A stretch of 64,000 nt of DNA, taken from positions 23,582,210-23,646,209 of the forward strand of contig NC_057761.1 in assembly GCF_010389155.1 (NCBI RefSeq), read 5' to 3'. Below, in pieces: positions 34,350-44,975 of this stretch. Every line of letters starts with the position of its first letter. Within the stretch, counting starts at the first letter, position 1. Made by a program: the position numbers and the translations under genes. Origin of the DNA: Erigeron canadensis (taxonomy: Eukaryota; Streptophyta; Magnoliopsida; Asterales; Asteraceae). Below the pieces are notes generated by a model that searched no databases, was not told the DNA's origin, and saw only the letters and a list, made by a program, of their open reading frames with translations.

Positions 34350-34859
34350 TATATGAAGATGATTCTAATTTACTTGTATGTGTTTTAGTATGTATATATA
34401 TGTTGTTGTATGGTGTGTGTGTTTTTTATAAAATGAAATGTGTGTGTATATAGTGAGAAAGGAAGGGAAAAAAAATGAACTCTTGTCAAAAAAGACGTTG
34501 GGAGTGGGTCCAAAAGAGCCGTTGGCTCATTTCCACAAAGTGTTGTCTCCCGTCTCTTTTGTGCCAGCCTCAAAAAAATTTTCCCGGAGAACGCCGCCTG
34601 GAGCGGTGTGGACGGCGTCTCCGCGGCGTTCTCAGGTGCTCCCATGCGCTTTTTTGGAAGAAGACGCTTTGCTCCTAACAGTTTTTTAGCGACCGTGTGA
34701 ATGCCTATAGCAAAAACTAGTAGGTCCATGTATCCGTCCATTTAGTTTCTCACCCACCAAAAAAAATTGAAACTTCCCTTCTTCCTAAAAGTTTAAAACC
34801 CCAGGTATGTCGCCTTATCATGTTCTCGACAGACAGGTATAAACACTTTAGCTTTTTAC

Positions 34860-34995
34860 GGCTCTTACATCTTCTTAGCCGGAGGTCCTTATGGAAGGAG
34901 TCCCTCTACCTTTGGGTAGATATAAGACTGTCTACAGCTCACCTCCCTCATACCCCGCTCAGGGATTGGATACAATTGTTGTTGTAGTATATATT
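34860..34995 (+). mobile_element. SINE fragment (Au-like 3' half)
   Basis: The sequence contains GGAGGTCCTTATGGAAGGAG, CTCTACCTTTGGGTAGATAT, CATACCCCGCTCAGGGATTG, and ends in GTTGTTG. This order (CCTCTCTACC ... TAAG.CTG..TACA ... CATACCCC.....GG.ATTGG) with a TTG-rich tail is the 3' half of plant Au-type SINEs. The tRNA-derived head with A and B boxes is not recognisable, so the copy is 5'-truncated. Confidence 0.65.
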
Positions 34996-36374
34996 TTTTT
35001 CAATCTTGATGTATCTTTCTTTTTTCTTTTCTATATATCTCAAAAACTTGAAATCCCAAAAGATCTGAAAACTGTTGTTGGATATGATATATATTAAGGT
35101 ATTTTATTTTATTTATATATACATGTAGATCTATTTATTTGTTTTAATTAATTTCAGTATTTCTTTTATTATTGTTGTTTTTAACTTATATATATATATA
35201 TATATATATCTATTTTTTATTAATATAAAGATGACATCAGGGATAGACAACCCATTGCCCTTAAGATTGGTAAAGGTACTCATGAGATTACGAAGATGAT
35301 TTCCATCGAGGTTGTAAGTCACCTCTTATTGTTAGCTCTTTGATTAACTGAAAAGATGTGGCTCTCTTGATAAAATTTTGATGGTAAATGTGTTCCTTTT
35401 ATCTAAAATATTAGGATTGGTTTTAATGGTATAATTATTTGAATTTAATGATTTACAGATTTACTTAAGTATGTTCTTTCTTCATTGCTGTGAAAGATAT
35501 TAATATTACATAATGTTATGTCGATCTTACTATTTCCCTTTGATGAGGTTTTTTCTTGTAGTTTAGTAAGCTTGAAGATTTGTTTAAGTTACTTTTACAT
35601 AAAGTCTAACTGGGTTCCTTTTTTTTTATATGAAAATGCAGATGCTAACTTTTGGTAATCTGCTTAATTTTTGCTATGGTACACTCATTTCATCTTTAAA
35701 GTATAAGGTAGTAGTTATAATATGTTTATTCCAATCAATGTAGTTTGACCATTGAGCAACGAGGCATTTGTCATTACTTGAAATTTTATTTGGATACTAT
35801 AGTAATTGTTGGAAGTTTGTTGCTAGTTTAATATGTAATTGCTTATCTTTGTTAATTTTGGAGGGAATTAGACATTAGACCTGAAGTCTGTTGTTTTGAA
35901 TTTTTATGTTTTAGGTGGTGATGCTTGGAGTGAATCGGTTTTTTATTTTTATTTTTGTTGGAAGCTCATATAGGTTGATTGTAACTTCCTTATTATCCAT
36001 TTATACTCATTATGTATAATGCTATTAATATACTTGTATGGATATAAAATTTCCCGCTTATATTCATCAATACAAAGTTTATGTATTGATGTTTTAAAGT
36101 AAGGGTTAGATGTTGGTTGAACCAATGGATAGAACTTGTATATTTTTCGTTACACCTTCAGATTCTATTGTAGTAGTGGCTGAAAATATATTTTTTATTT
36201 TAAAAAGGTACTTTTTACACGGTTAAAACTAAAACTGTGTAAAAAGGCTTATCCTTTTGACACGGGTAAAAAACCGTATAAAAAGGGTAGAATCAGTTAC
36301 ACAACCGTTTTACACGGAACCAAAACCGTGTAAAAAAGTACTTTTTAACATTGTAAAAAACCCCTTTTTGTAGT
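34996..36374. other. Interior of the second CACTA-like element, no gene found
   Basis: AT-rich, with a (TA)n run near 35188-35208. A coding-like patch near 35230-35310 (QPIALKIGKGTHEITKMI) has no recognised family. The last 200 bp are the right subterminal repeats. Confidence 0.45.
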
Positions 36375-36479
36375 AGTATATTATCTGCTAAGTTGTTAGT
36401 TGATAGATTTAGATAGGTCCGCAACGATGAATTAAATTTATATTGTTTTAGCTGCATGATTGCTTTAAATGTACATATG

Positions 36480-36650
36480 GATGCCGATCTACTACTTCCA
36501 ATCTACTACTTCCGTATTACCATAATTTAAAAACAAAGCTTCCAATCTACTACTTCTGCATGATTGCTTTATATTGTTTTACATATGATTGCTTTAAAAA
36601 CAAACAAAGCTTCCAATCTACTACTTCCGTATTACCATAATTTAACATTC
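36480..36650. repeat. Interspersed repeats CTTCCAATCTACTACTTC
   Basis: The 18-bp word CTTCCAATCTACTACTTC occurs three times. The longer 'GTATTACCATAATTTAA' block follows two of the copies, and GCATGATTGCTTTA-like words intervene. They look like local duplications by slippage or template switching. Confidence 0.75.
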
Positions 36651-37179
36651 TACTATGTTAAGTAGGCCCAAATCGTCAATTGAACTCTAGCAGGTCCAAT
36701 TTTCCAAAGTACAGTCCAATTATATCCACAGTTTTAGGCCCAAACCTAAACCCATCAGTTTTTACTTATTACTGCTAGTCGTCTGCTACTAGCCCCACCC
36801 CTTTTTCCAGTCGCCTTTGTCCCTATTTCCGTTCATATTTTCCGTTTTTACCGGCAGCTAAGTTTTATTCTTATTTATATACAACCGATCACAAACATAT
36901 ATATATATATTAGATTGAAGGAAAAAAAAACAAAAATAAGTTCGCTCGTTACCCTACTCGTATCCCACTCCCTTCACGAATGCTATAAGGAAGGAAACAC
37001 ACCTAATGGTGTGCTCTTGTGATGAATCTAATGTGGCACCGGTCACGAGGGCGTTAGGAGTGCTCTAAGCTTTTATTCTAGCATTATACGAGTATATACA
37101 TATATTTATTTTACTGTTCATATTATATATATATTATACATATATTGCTTGAAGGTAGAGTAATAATTGGGGGAAGAAA
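36651..37179. promoter_or_regulatory. Upstream region of the F-box/LRR gene
   Basis: About 500 bp with no coding signal. A TTTTTCCAGTCG / CTACTAGCC-rich block occurs at 36770-36810 and several ATATATAT candidates for a TATA box at about 36898-36908 and 37120-37140. It would contain the promoter of the F-box gene if still active. No other feature seen. Confidence 0.35.
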
Positions 37180-38323
37180 ATGGATTTTAGGGATGGTAAA
37201 AAGAAGATGAGAAAGAGTGATAATGATTTGGATAGACTAAGCATGTTACCAGATGATCTGATTCACAAAATCCTTTCTTTTATTAGCTCTGAAGAAACTG
37301 TCAGAACTAGTGCTTGGTCATCTAGGTATAGATTTATCTCCAACGTGTCACTTTCTGTAGTGATGACTATACTGACAATTGCGCTGGCCTTTTATCCAAG
37401 TGTCCAAACTTGAAGAATCTCACATTAGAAGACTGAAAAAAACGGATTGAGTAGTTTCAGTATTTGTCATCCTGGACCAGTGAATCTGACATTTGATGAG
37501 GGGACCTCGAGGATGTAGAGGTTGTTAATGTGGTTGCACCTCAACTCGAGAATCTTACTATTAGAGGATGCTATGAAACCAGGGAGCATGTGATTTCTGC
37601 TCCTAATCTTGCCTCCTTGACTTATACAGGTGACTATCCTTTGCACGGATAGTTTCCATCGTTTAAAGGAGGCAAATATATCGGTTTTACATCCAAATGT
37701 TGCTGATGGTGCTCATCGAATGGTTTGTCTGCTTCAACAACTCTACAATGTCCAATTTCTTACACTTAATTTGAAAATTATTGAGGTATGTCTTTATGTT
37801 TGTCATGTGACTTTTAAATTAATATTTATCACTCTAGTATTCCTAAGACTATAAGGAGTGGGGGGACTTTGGGGCTCTCCGTAGGGGGGCGACTTCATGG
37901 CGGAGGCTTCCCCAAAGAGTTGCCCCTCCTTTTTCTTGGAGTGAGGCTCCTCTATGGGGCTGCCCCTCTATTTTTTTTTTTTTTTACTTTTAAATCAATA
38001 AATATAAAAAAAACAAAAAAAAAAAAAATATGTATATATATATAGCACAACCTTCACCACATACACCCACCATCTCTCTTTCTCCCCTTATTGACGACTC
38101 TTCTTCCTTCCTTCCTCTGATCCTCTCCACAACCCCTGACCACCCACCACCGCCTGACCCACCACCATCGCCTGACCCACCACCGCCTGACCCCTGACCA
38201 CCCACCACCACTATTCTTCTTCTTCCCATTTCCAGATTTCTTCTCTCTTCTTCTTCTTCTTCCCATTTCCAGATTTCTTCTTCCCCTCTCTCTCACCGGA
38301 AATTATATATATTTATTATTTAT

Positions 38324-38466
38324 GGGGTTAACTAGTATGCTTCTAGCAACATGCTTCCACCATGATTTTCAGGGGGGAGAGATTTTATATTCAAACATGT
38401 GATTTTCATGGGGGGGAGTTTGTGAGGGGGTTAACTAGTATGCTTCTAGCAACATGCTTCCACCAT
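38324..38466. repeat. 40-bp direct repeat
   Basis: GGGGTTAACTAGTATGCTTC continuing TAGCAACATGCTTCCACCAT occurs at 38324-38363 and 38427-38466, with GATTTTCAKGGGGGG words between. It is a recent local duplication, identical in both copies. Confidence 0.85.
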
Positions 38467-38510
38467 TATATATATATATATATACATACATATATGGGTA
38501 ACACTCCGGT

Positions 38511-38874
38511 GAGAACAGTCTTAAAATAAGAATGGTGAGATTACTTAAAAACATCATTTTGATGCATTAAAAGTCCATAAAACTAACATAGTGCATAACT
38601 AATTATCATTACTTAAGTGTTTAACAACACATTGATCCGTCAAAATTGAAAAAATCACGTTTTTTTGTTGGATGCATCATTTTGATGAATATGCATCCAA
38701 TATGGATGCACAAAACAAAAAACATGATTTTCTCGATTTTGACAAACCAATGTATTGTTAAACACTTAGAATATGATAATTAGTTATACACTATGTTAGT
38801 TTTATGGATTTTTAATGCATCAAAATGTAGTTTTTAAGTGTTCTCACCGTGTTCTTATTTTAAGACTGTTCTTA
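38511..38874. mobile_element. Foldback MITE, 364 bp
   Basis: The whole element is an inverted repeat with arms of about 180 bp: left GAGAACAGTCTTAAAATAAG ... GTTGGATGCATC, right GATGCATATT-like centre ... CTTATTTTAAGACTGTTCTT. It would fold into one long hairpin. The flanks are ATATAT-rich. No coding sequence. It is probably a source of small RNAs if transcribed. Confidence 0.85.
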
Positions 38875-38920
38875 TTTGATTGTCGCCCCATATATTATAT
38901 ATATATACAGCAGCAGCAGA

Positions 38921-38954
<34 letters not shown>

Positions 38955-40830
38955 GGATGTATGTATAAAAGAGCCTCTTTTTTTCTTGAAAAACACAAAG
39001 AAACCAGGCGGCAAATATTGATCGGCCAACTTTTTTTTGGCATTTGCTGCCCCTCGGGGCAGTGTAGCAGCAGGCAAAGTGGCGGCGTCGGGACACTTAT
39101 CCCCACACTCCGATCAGTCTAAAAGCAATAAAAAATAATTAAGAACAAGATAAGGTAGAAGAGGGATATTGAGTGACAATTACTTGCATACTTAACATGT
39201 TAGATAAATTGGTCATCTGAATGTGTTTAAAACTATCAGTACAAAAAGTTAAATATTATAAATTTAAAAAAATAATATTCGTAGTATTCTCTTCAAAAAT
39301 GCTATCAACCAGACATATATATTTTTTTAGAACAGCAGAATTTATTAACAACCAGACATATATTAACCAGACATTTTCAATGGGAATGAAAGTCACTCTA
39401 TTGTTTGCATACTTATGAACCAAAGTGCCAAACATAGATGTAAGTTTTTAATGGCACACCCTTTTCTTTTAATATGAGGCGTAAACGGGTCAATATGACT
39501 ACTCATTTAATAAAAGGGTTAGTTTGAGTAACTTTTTGACAAGATCAATTACACGGGTTAGATTTAGGTTGAGGTAGATGATCATGCCATCCCATTAGTA
39601 CTGCCATAGTTTCACACACCTACCACCCAAATTTCATTGTTATGTTATATTGCACCAACCACTATTTTTCATTATATTTGTCATTCTGGATCATGTCTCA
39701 TAACCTGTTAATCTCCCATCAATCACTCCTTTGGAAAGCTGAACCCGTTATGATGAAGGTTAGACAAGCTATTTTGTTTTGTACGTATAATTTTGACTTG
39801 CTAAATATTCCGCAGCTTCTATCTTCATCCGTGGAACTAATCTCTCGTCAACCATCCCCGTTTGTTAACTTAAAGAGTTTAACTATTTATCCAAGAAAGC
39901 TTTTTATGGGGGAACCGAGCGACCTTCCAAAAGGGAAAGTCCATTTGTCTACCGAAGTGAAAAACTATTTGCTGGATCTGGATAGTTCACCAGGGGCCAC
40001 CTTAACCATGTTCTCCCGTGAGGTACGTAAACTACTACATTTGGAAGTTGGGAGTATATATATATATTTATATGCGTTATGCATCCTACTTATTGCTCTA
40101 GATTTTATTATTTTAAAGACATTTAGGCAGGCATTAAGCATAAGTTAGACCCTCATATTAAGTTTCAACAAAAGGTATATGAGTTATCATCTGGGAAGCC
40201 TCAATCTGGTAACATTTTTTCCATTCATCGGTATTGTTTTCAATCCTTTAATTTTCATCGTATTGCATAAAGAAGGATATATGGTATGTGTTCCATTTTT
40301 TTAGTCTGGGTCTTGAGTTCTACTTACCTAAAGTTTACATTTTGACATCTTCTAACCTTTTGGTTTGATGAATCTATATACGTATCCTATAAAGTATAAA
40401 ACTCTCTGAGATCATGCAGGAGATTATTGCAGTGAAGGACATCCAATTAGCACGAAAGCGTATGGCCGAATTACGGGTGCTTCTAGAACAACAGAAAGCT
40501 AATACTGAGACCAAAGGTAAAGCACCAATGGAGTGCGACAATGCAAAGATGCATAAGAAAAGGAACGCACAACCAGAGATGAAGATGCAACTTCAAATTG
40601 GGGGAAACAGAGAACTGATCAAGAGTTATTGGAAAGATCGAAGTGTGCGGGTTGAGCAAAGGAAAGCCAAGGTTTGTCTCATTATTTCCATGTTGGAGGG
40701 GATCGAAGGATTACTCAAAAAGCTACCTGCAACAAATCGTGCTATGATTCAACCATGTTTTTCTAGTCTTTGTTTTGAGGCTAACACCGTAATGAATAAA
40801 ATAATGAACATGCATTTTGATGAGAATTAA

Positions 40831-41559
40831 AGCTGTTTTATTGAACTTGCTACAAGTACAACAATGGAACCGTCTTCGTAGCAAATTGTAAGTCCGTAAT
40901 TGCTCTTATGCTCACGAGAACTATAATAAAAAAATGTTGATTGTTGCCATTTTATCCTCTTGTTTGATTTCAGGTCAGATGTTTTTCGTTATTACCCTAA
41001 TGAAATAGCGAGCAGCCTATTTGCACAAGTTGGAACGGTAAAGTTCTAAACTCCTAGCAGATTTAGACTCAAGTAGTTCAACATATATGCTTTTTTCCTG
41101 CTATGATGCACACCGATGACATTGATAATCTATCATTACGCACATCGCTATTTTGTGGCTCATATCTTATGATCGTTCAAGTGTATGTAGTGAAATACCT
41201 ACATTATAAGATATTTTTGAAAAATATAATATTATATTTATGACAAAGTGGTGTGAAACCAGAGTTCGTAGTCTGTTATGGGCCTTATGGCATCCCATGC
41301 GGGAAAGAAGTTTTGAACATATATTATATCTAATAGGGTCTCAAAATTAGAAGGTGTTCATTAACAAACTAACAATTAACCATGTGCTTCCAAACTGATA
41401 GGTGTTTTGATTACTGTGAACATAAACAGTTTATATAGCTCCCTAGAACCCTAAATATTGATAATCTGATACTTATAAATGAGCTTTTGTGTTTAAATGG
41501 GTTCCGAAATATAAATAGTTTCTATTTGATTCAGTTGTACCAGTTTGGTTAAGAATATA
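40831..41559 (+). other. 3' region of the F-box gene (copy B) with empty insertion sites
   Basis: It parallels 12784-13377, then 28415-28545 and 28854-28904 of copy A. A GTAAGT...TTTCAG pair suggests a spliced 3' untranslated intron. It contains the single ATG at about 41390 where copy A has the CACTA element, and the single TTCCGAA at about 41508 where copy A has the hAT MITE. Confidence 0.8.
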
Positions 41560-42345
41560 TATGAGTTAAACCTTGCATTGTAGGAGGTTTGGGTATTTGG
41601 AAATTTATGAGTTAAACCTTGCATTGTTGTACAAATGGAGATGCTGGGCTATGTCTTCTAAAGGAGCTCTTTGGATACGAGTTATCATGACAATACACGG
41701 TCAGCAATGTCTCACAAATTTCACAACCAAGAACAGTTGTGTTTTGGGAAAATTATGTGCTTCCTTCAAGGAAATTCATAATTTATCTACAGTTCCCTCT
41801 ACTTTTATTTCTAGACGGTTCGGTAATAGGATAATTTCTTCTTGGAATGATTTATGGATACAACCAGGTTCTTTCTCTTAGTTTCCCGCGATTATATGCT
41901 TTGGATGTAAATAAACAAGCCTGAGTCGGTGATAGAATCGAACAATGGGGAATGGGTTTGGTCTTGATGCAGTGCTATCCTTGGTCGGAGCGAGGCTTCA
42001 CAACACTCTTGGGTGTGAAGACTCTTGGGTGTGGAACATTCCAGGTCATGATGGCTTTTCAGTTCGTGTGTATTGAACATGCCCTTCTCCCTTCTGAGCC
42101 GATTAAGACACATTGGAATTCATTAGTATTTTAAAAAGTGAATATCTCTGTTTGGATATTGCTTCCCGATTGTCTTCAACCTCGCTTAAACTTAAGTCGG
42201 AAAGGCTGGAAATCAGTGACATATCTTGTCTTCTTTGTAAGCATAGTGTCGAATCAATTGATTATCACTTCTCACCTTGTGCCTTTTTCAACGAGCTCGC
42301 ACAACGTGTCATTGACTGGCTCAATATTGATTTGCCTATTAACAT
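41560..42345 (+). pseudogene. LINE reverse transcriptase C-terminal fragment, copy B
   Basis: The translation matches copy A (WRCWAMSSKGALWIRVIMTI; SWNDLWIQPGSFS). Here the element continues further, to a zinc-binding RT C-terminal motif: SDISCLLCKHSVESIDYHFS followed by CAFFNELAQRVIDWLNIDLP (C..C...H...C). Several frameshifts and stops occur, including TAG at about 41880. Confidence 0.7.
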
Positions 42346-42599
42346 GCACAATTGATGATATGTACACAATTCCCTTTTCCCACCCAAATTTAAACGTGCG
42401 TTGAAAATCTCTTGTTTTGTATGGTGGTGGTTATTCTGGAAACATAAAAATCATGTTATCCATTACGCGGTTGATGTTTCACTATATTGTTTAATTATTG
42501 TATTTTTGGATTTCTAGTCGAGATAGAAATGGTAGTTATTCATGGCCCTTTTGGGGCATCTTTTATATATGTAATTTTAATCGTTTAGTTCATGCTTAA
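42346..42599. other. LINE tail and unassigned sequence
   Basis: Probably the end of the LINE: WWWLFWKHKNHVIH-like translation at about 42420-42470 in one frame, then AT-rich sequence. No separate feature seen. Confidence 0.35.
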
Positions 42600-42768
42600 A
42601 ATAGATGGCATACGTGTTCCATTTTTTTAAATTTTTCCAAATTTGGAACATCTTGTAGCCTTTTGGTTTGATGAATCTATATACGTATCTTATAAAGTTT
42701 AAAAGTTATAATTCTATGAGATCATGACATCATGTAGGAGATTATAGCGGTGAAGGACATCCCAAACA
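42600..42768 (+). pseudogene. Third copy of the F-box gene exon 3 start (copy C)
   Basis: Positions 42660-42765 repeat CCTTTTGGTTTGATGAATCT and the following intron end of 40355-40440, including GTAGGAGATTATAGCGGTGAAGGACATCCCA. The copy stops after about 40 bp of exon. It lies about 2.2 kb downstream of the parental exon. Confidence 0.7.
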
Positions 42769-43327
42769 TTAGATGGTAAAAGGGGAAAGTATAAAAGACC
42801 AATATATTTTACTACGAAGTTAGTATGGTCATATGGATGAACATATCACATCGGTTTTTGATCTAGCTTCTTCATGAACTTGTCGTTTTCTTACACAGGA
42901 ACATTAAGCAATTTGTTAATGATACATGGGTTCTCGTTCATGAGATCAACCTGTCTTCTTTTTGCCTTCACATCGTTGCCACTATCTATAGTTGCCATTT
43001 TCAGAGCTTCTTCATCGGCCTCAGCTTGACTGCTGCTTTTACTATGATTTAGTCACTTATACTTCTTCAAAGCTCCAATCTCTGGCTTCTACTTGGGTTC
43101 CCACCGGTTCATGATATCGACTATTTTATATTTATACTTACTTTACGTGATATAATCTCTTTTATGTTTGTTCTGATGGACTTTTGATGCTCAACATGTG
43201 ATTTTATTGAATCGTAGGTTCATGATGAAAGACGATAAAAATGAGCTAAAACATGGTGATTTGAAAGAAAAGTTAAAATAAGCCAAGGTACATAACAATG
43301 TGGCTAGATGCCTATATATTAATATTA
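42769..43327 (-). pseudogene. Degenerate coding-like fragment, minus strand
   Basis: Read on the minus strand, 42870-43110 gives KKYK, SSSQAEADEEALKMATIDSG, NDVKAKRRQVDLMNENPC, with stops between. The charged, Ser-rich composition recalls ORF2/Myb-like or gag-like transposon proteins, but no domain can be named. The rest of the interval is AT-rich. Confidence 0.25.
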
Positions 43328-43566
43328 GAGTTAATTACAAGATTAGTCCCTGTGGTTTGTACATTTTAGTAAGGGCGTCCTTTTTGGAGAATCGTTGCAA
43401 TGAGGGTCCCTATTTTGAGAATTTTTTACAAAATTGGTCATATTTTGATGGATCTGTTAAAGGTGGTCGTCAAGTGTACACGTATGGGGGTATTTATGTA
43501 CTTTCCACCCCACAAGGACCCCCATTGCTAAAATGGAAAACCGTAGGGACCAATCTTGCAACCAAT
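43328..43566 (+). mobile_element. MITE, first of an inverted pair
   Basis: Starts GAGTTAATTACAAGATTAGT and ends GGGACCAATCTTGCAACCAATT; its own ends form an inverted repeat (TTAATTACAAGATTAGTCCC / GGGACCAATCTTGCAACCAA). It is the reverse of the MITE at 44286-44493. The family looks like a Mutator-type MITE. No coding. Confidence 0.75.
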
Positions 43567-44285
43567 TTTTCTTTATATATAATAAAGGACTATTGGCTTA
43601 ACAACTTCTTAATAATTTAAAAATCTTAGTTAGACTAAAAATTAAATTTACATGTATCATAATTAAAATTGTAAATCAAAAAATATGAAACTAAAATTTT
43701 TTAATTATTCATTATATTAATAGTTATTGAAAAAGTTTAATTAACTTACAATTTTTAAAAATCCATCATAATACTCTTATAAATTACTAAAAACATATTT
43801 TCACTGGAAATTCTAAAACTTATAAATACTTCAATTGATGATTAAACTCCAATTCACATAATAACTTATATCTACATTCTAAGAATATATCAAAGATTTT
43901 ATTTTTTAAGGCAAATATCAAGTTACTAGTTTGCTTTTTCTTATATTTATAAATTAGAATTTATAAGTTTTTTTATTTGCATTTACTTAATAATTTATTT
44001 TATTTCAAAAAATGTTGCTAACTTTGTGTGTATTTGACACGATAATAGATAACTAAAATAACATATATGACATTTATATTAATCGAACAGATTTGCTTTT
44101 TTCTTTTTAATAAATATCAAATTTTTAACATACAATCATTTATTTATTTAAGCTTATATAATAACAAAAGTACATATATAAATCATTTTTCAAAAATAAA
44201 AATATCTATATAAGGTATATTTCCATTATTAAAATTTTAAAGTGTATATAAATTTACTATTTGAGACCTAACAAGCAGATAATTG
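43567..44285. other. AT-rich spacer between the inverted MITE pair
   Basis: About 720 bp, extremely AT-rich, no open frame or repeat recognised. It would be the loop if the two MITEs paired. Confidence 0.6.
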
Positions 44286-44493
44286 TGTTAGTTGCAAAAT
44301 TGGTCCCTGTGGGGTGGAACGTACATAAATACCCCCACAAGTGTACACTTGACGGACACCTTCAATGGATCCGTCAAAATTGGATCATCTTTGCCAAAAA
44401 TTCTCAAAATAGGGACCCCCATTACAATGATTCTCGAAAAGGGACCACCCTTGCTAAAATGTACAAACCACAGGGACCAATTTTGCAATTAAG
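44286..44493 (-). mobile_element. MITE, second of an inverted pair
   Basis: Reverse complement CTTAATTGCAAAATTGGTCC, then CTGTGGTTTGTACATTTTAG, matches 43330-43375 closely, and the match continues through GAGAATC...GTCAAGTGTACAC...GGGGGTATTTATGTAC. It ends TTTTGCAATTAAG. Confidence 0.75.
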
Positions 44494-44644
44494 TTTTAAT
44501 ATTAATATATCTACCAATAGAATAAAACAAAATTAAAGCATCATTTACGCGACACATGGTGTTTTCTATGAACGACGTATATCCTACTCAAATTATAAGT
44601 TATGTTTAGCCTAATCCCTCCATCCTTATTAATCCTCTAATTTT

Positions 44645-44975
44645 TTAATATTAATCTAAATTAATTTACACTTTTTGGTTTTTCATCACCAATTTACACT
44701 TTAACCCGAATCTAAAACAATTAATTTATACTTTTTGGTTTTCAATCATCAATTTAAACTTTTTAACCCAATTTAAAAATAATTAACTTACACTTTTTGA
44801 TTTTCTATCACCAAATTACACTTTAACCTAATTTAAAAATAATTAATTATACTTTTTGGTTTTCCATCACCAATTTACACTTAAAAATAATTAATTTACA
44901 CTTTTTGGTTTTTCATCACCAATTTACAATTTCACCGAATTTAAAAATAATTAATTTACACTTTTCGGTTTTATT
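44645..44975. repeat. 65-bp minisatellite, about six units
   Basis: Units of the form AATTAATTTACACTTTTTGG, TTTTTCATCACCAATTTACA, CTTTAACCCGAATTTAAAAA are repeated about six times with small indels. One unit near 44880 is shortened. Confidence 0.85.

Larger units (their letters stand above)
32302..34675 (-). mobile_element. PIF/Harbinger transposon, 2.4 kb
   Basis: The ends GGAGTAAGGGG and rc(CGCTTTGCTCC), i.e. GGAGCAAAGCG, form a short imperfect inverted repeat next to TTA (32299-32301) and TAA (34676-34678); TWA is the target of this superfamily. It carries a minus-strand DDE transposase with three exons. A GC-rich palindromic stretch (GCCGCCTGGAGCGGTGTGGACGGCG region, about 34590-34635) lies near the right end. 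Confidence 0.75.
32147..36375. mobile_element. Second CACTA-like transposon, 4.2 kb
   Basis: The ends are TACTACAAAAAGGGG and CCCCTTTTTGTAGTA, a perfect 15-bp inverted repeat with T where CACTA elements start with C. Subterminal blocks repeat (TTTGACACGGTT at 32180-32290; TTACACGGTTA, AAACCGTGTAAAAA at 36215-36350) in both orientations. Target duplication is unclear (flanks TAA and GTA). No transposase of its own is visible. A PIF/Harbinger element (32302-34675) and a SINE fragment (about 34860-34995) lie inside. Confidence 0.72.
37855..39111. mobile_element. Harbinger-like non-autonomous element in the F-box intron
   Basis: The left end GGAGTGGGGGGACTTTGGGG follows TAA (37852-37854). The right end, read in reverse, is GGAGTGTGGGGATAAGTGTC, about 1.25 kb away. 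Both resemble the GGAGTAAGGGG end of the Harbinger element at 32302. No TWA duplicate is found at the right, so the boundary is tentative. It contains a Gly/Arg-rich antisense frame of low complexity, a 40-bp direct repeat and a foldback MITE. Confidence 0.4.
37180..40830 (+). pseudogene. F-box/LRR (FBD-like) gene, degraded
   Basis: Exon 1 (37180-37785) opens MDFRDGKKKMRKSDNDLDRL and has a clear F-box (LSMLPDDLIHKILSFISSEE). A deletion and frame changes then lead to LRR-like pieces (CPNLKNLTLED; NVVAPQLENLTIRG; ISAPNLASLTYTG; MVCLLQQLYNVQFLTLNLKI) with stops between. Exon 2 (39816-40022) reads LLSSSVELISRQPSPFVNLK; exon 3 (40420-40830) reads EIIAVKDIQLARKRMAELRV and ends MHFDEN. Borders are GT/AG and phases match. 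The family recruits substrates to SCF ubiquitin ligases. Exons 2-3 are intact but exon 1 is broken, so I call a pseudogene. Exon 3 was duplicated to 12414 and in part to 42600. Confidence 0.75.

Noticed and set aside
37990..38296. Gly/Arg/Trp-rich minus-strand frames resembling a glycine-rich protein
   Set aside because: Low-complexity translation of a CCACCR pyrimidine run inside an intronic mobile element; two frames are open at once.
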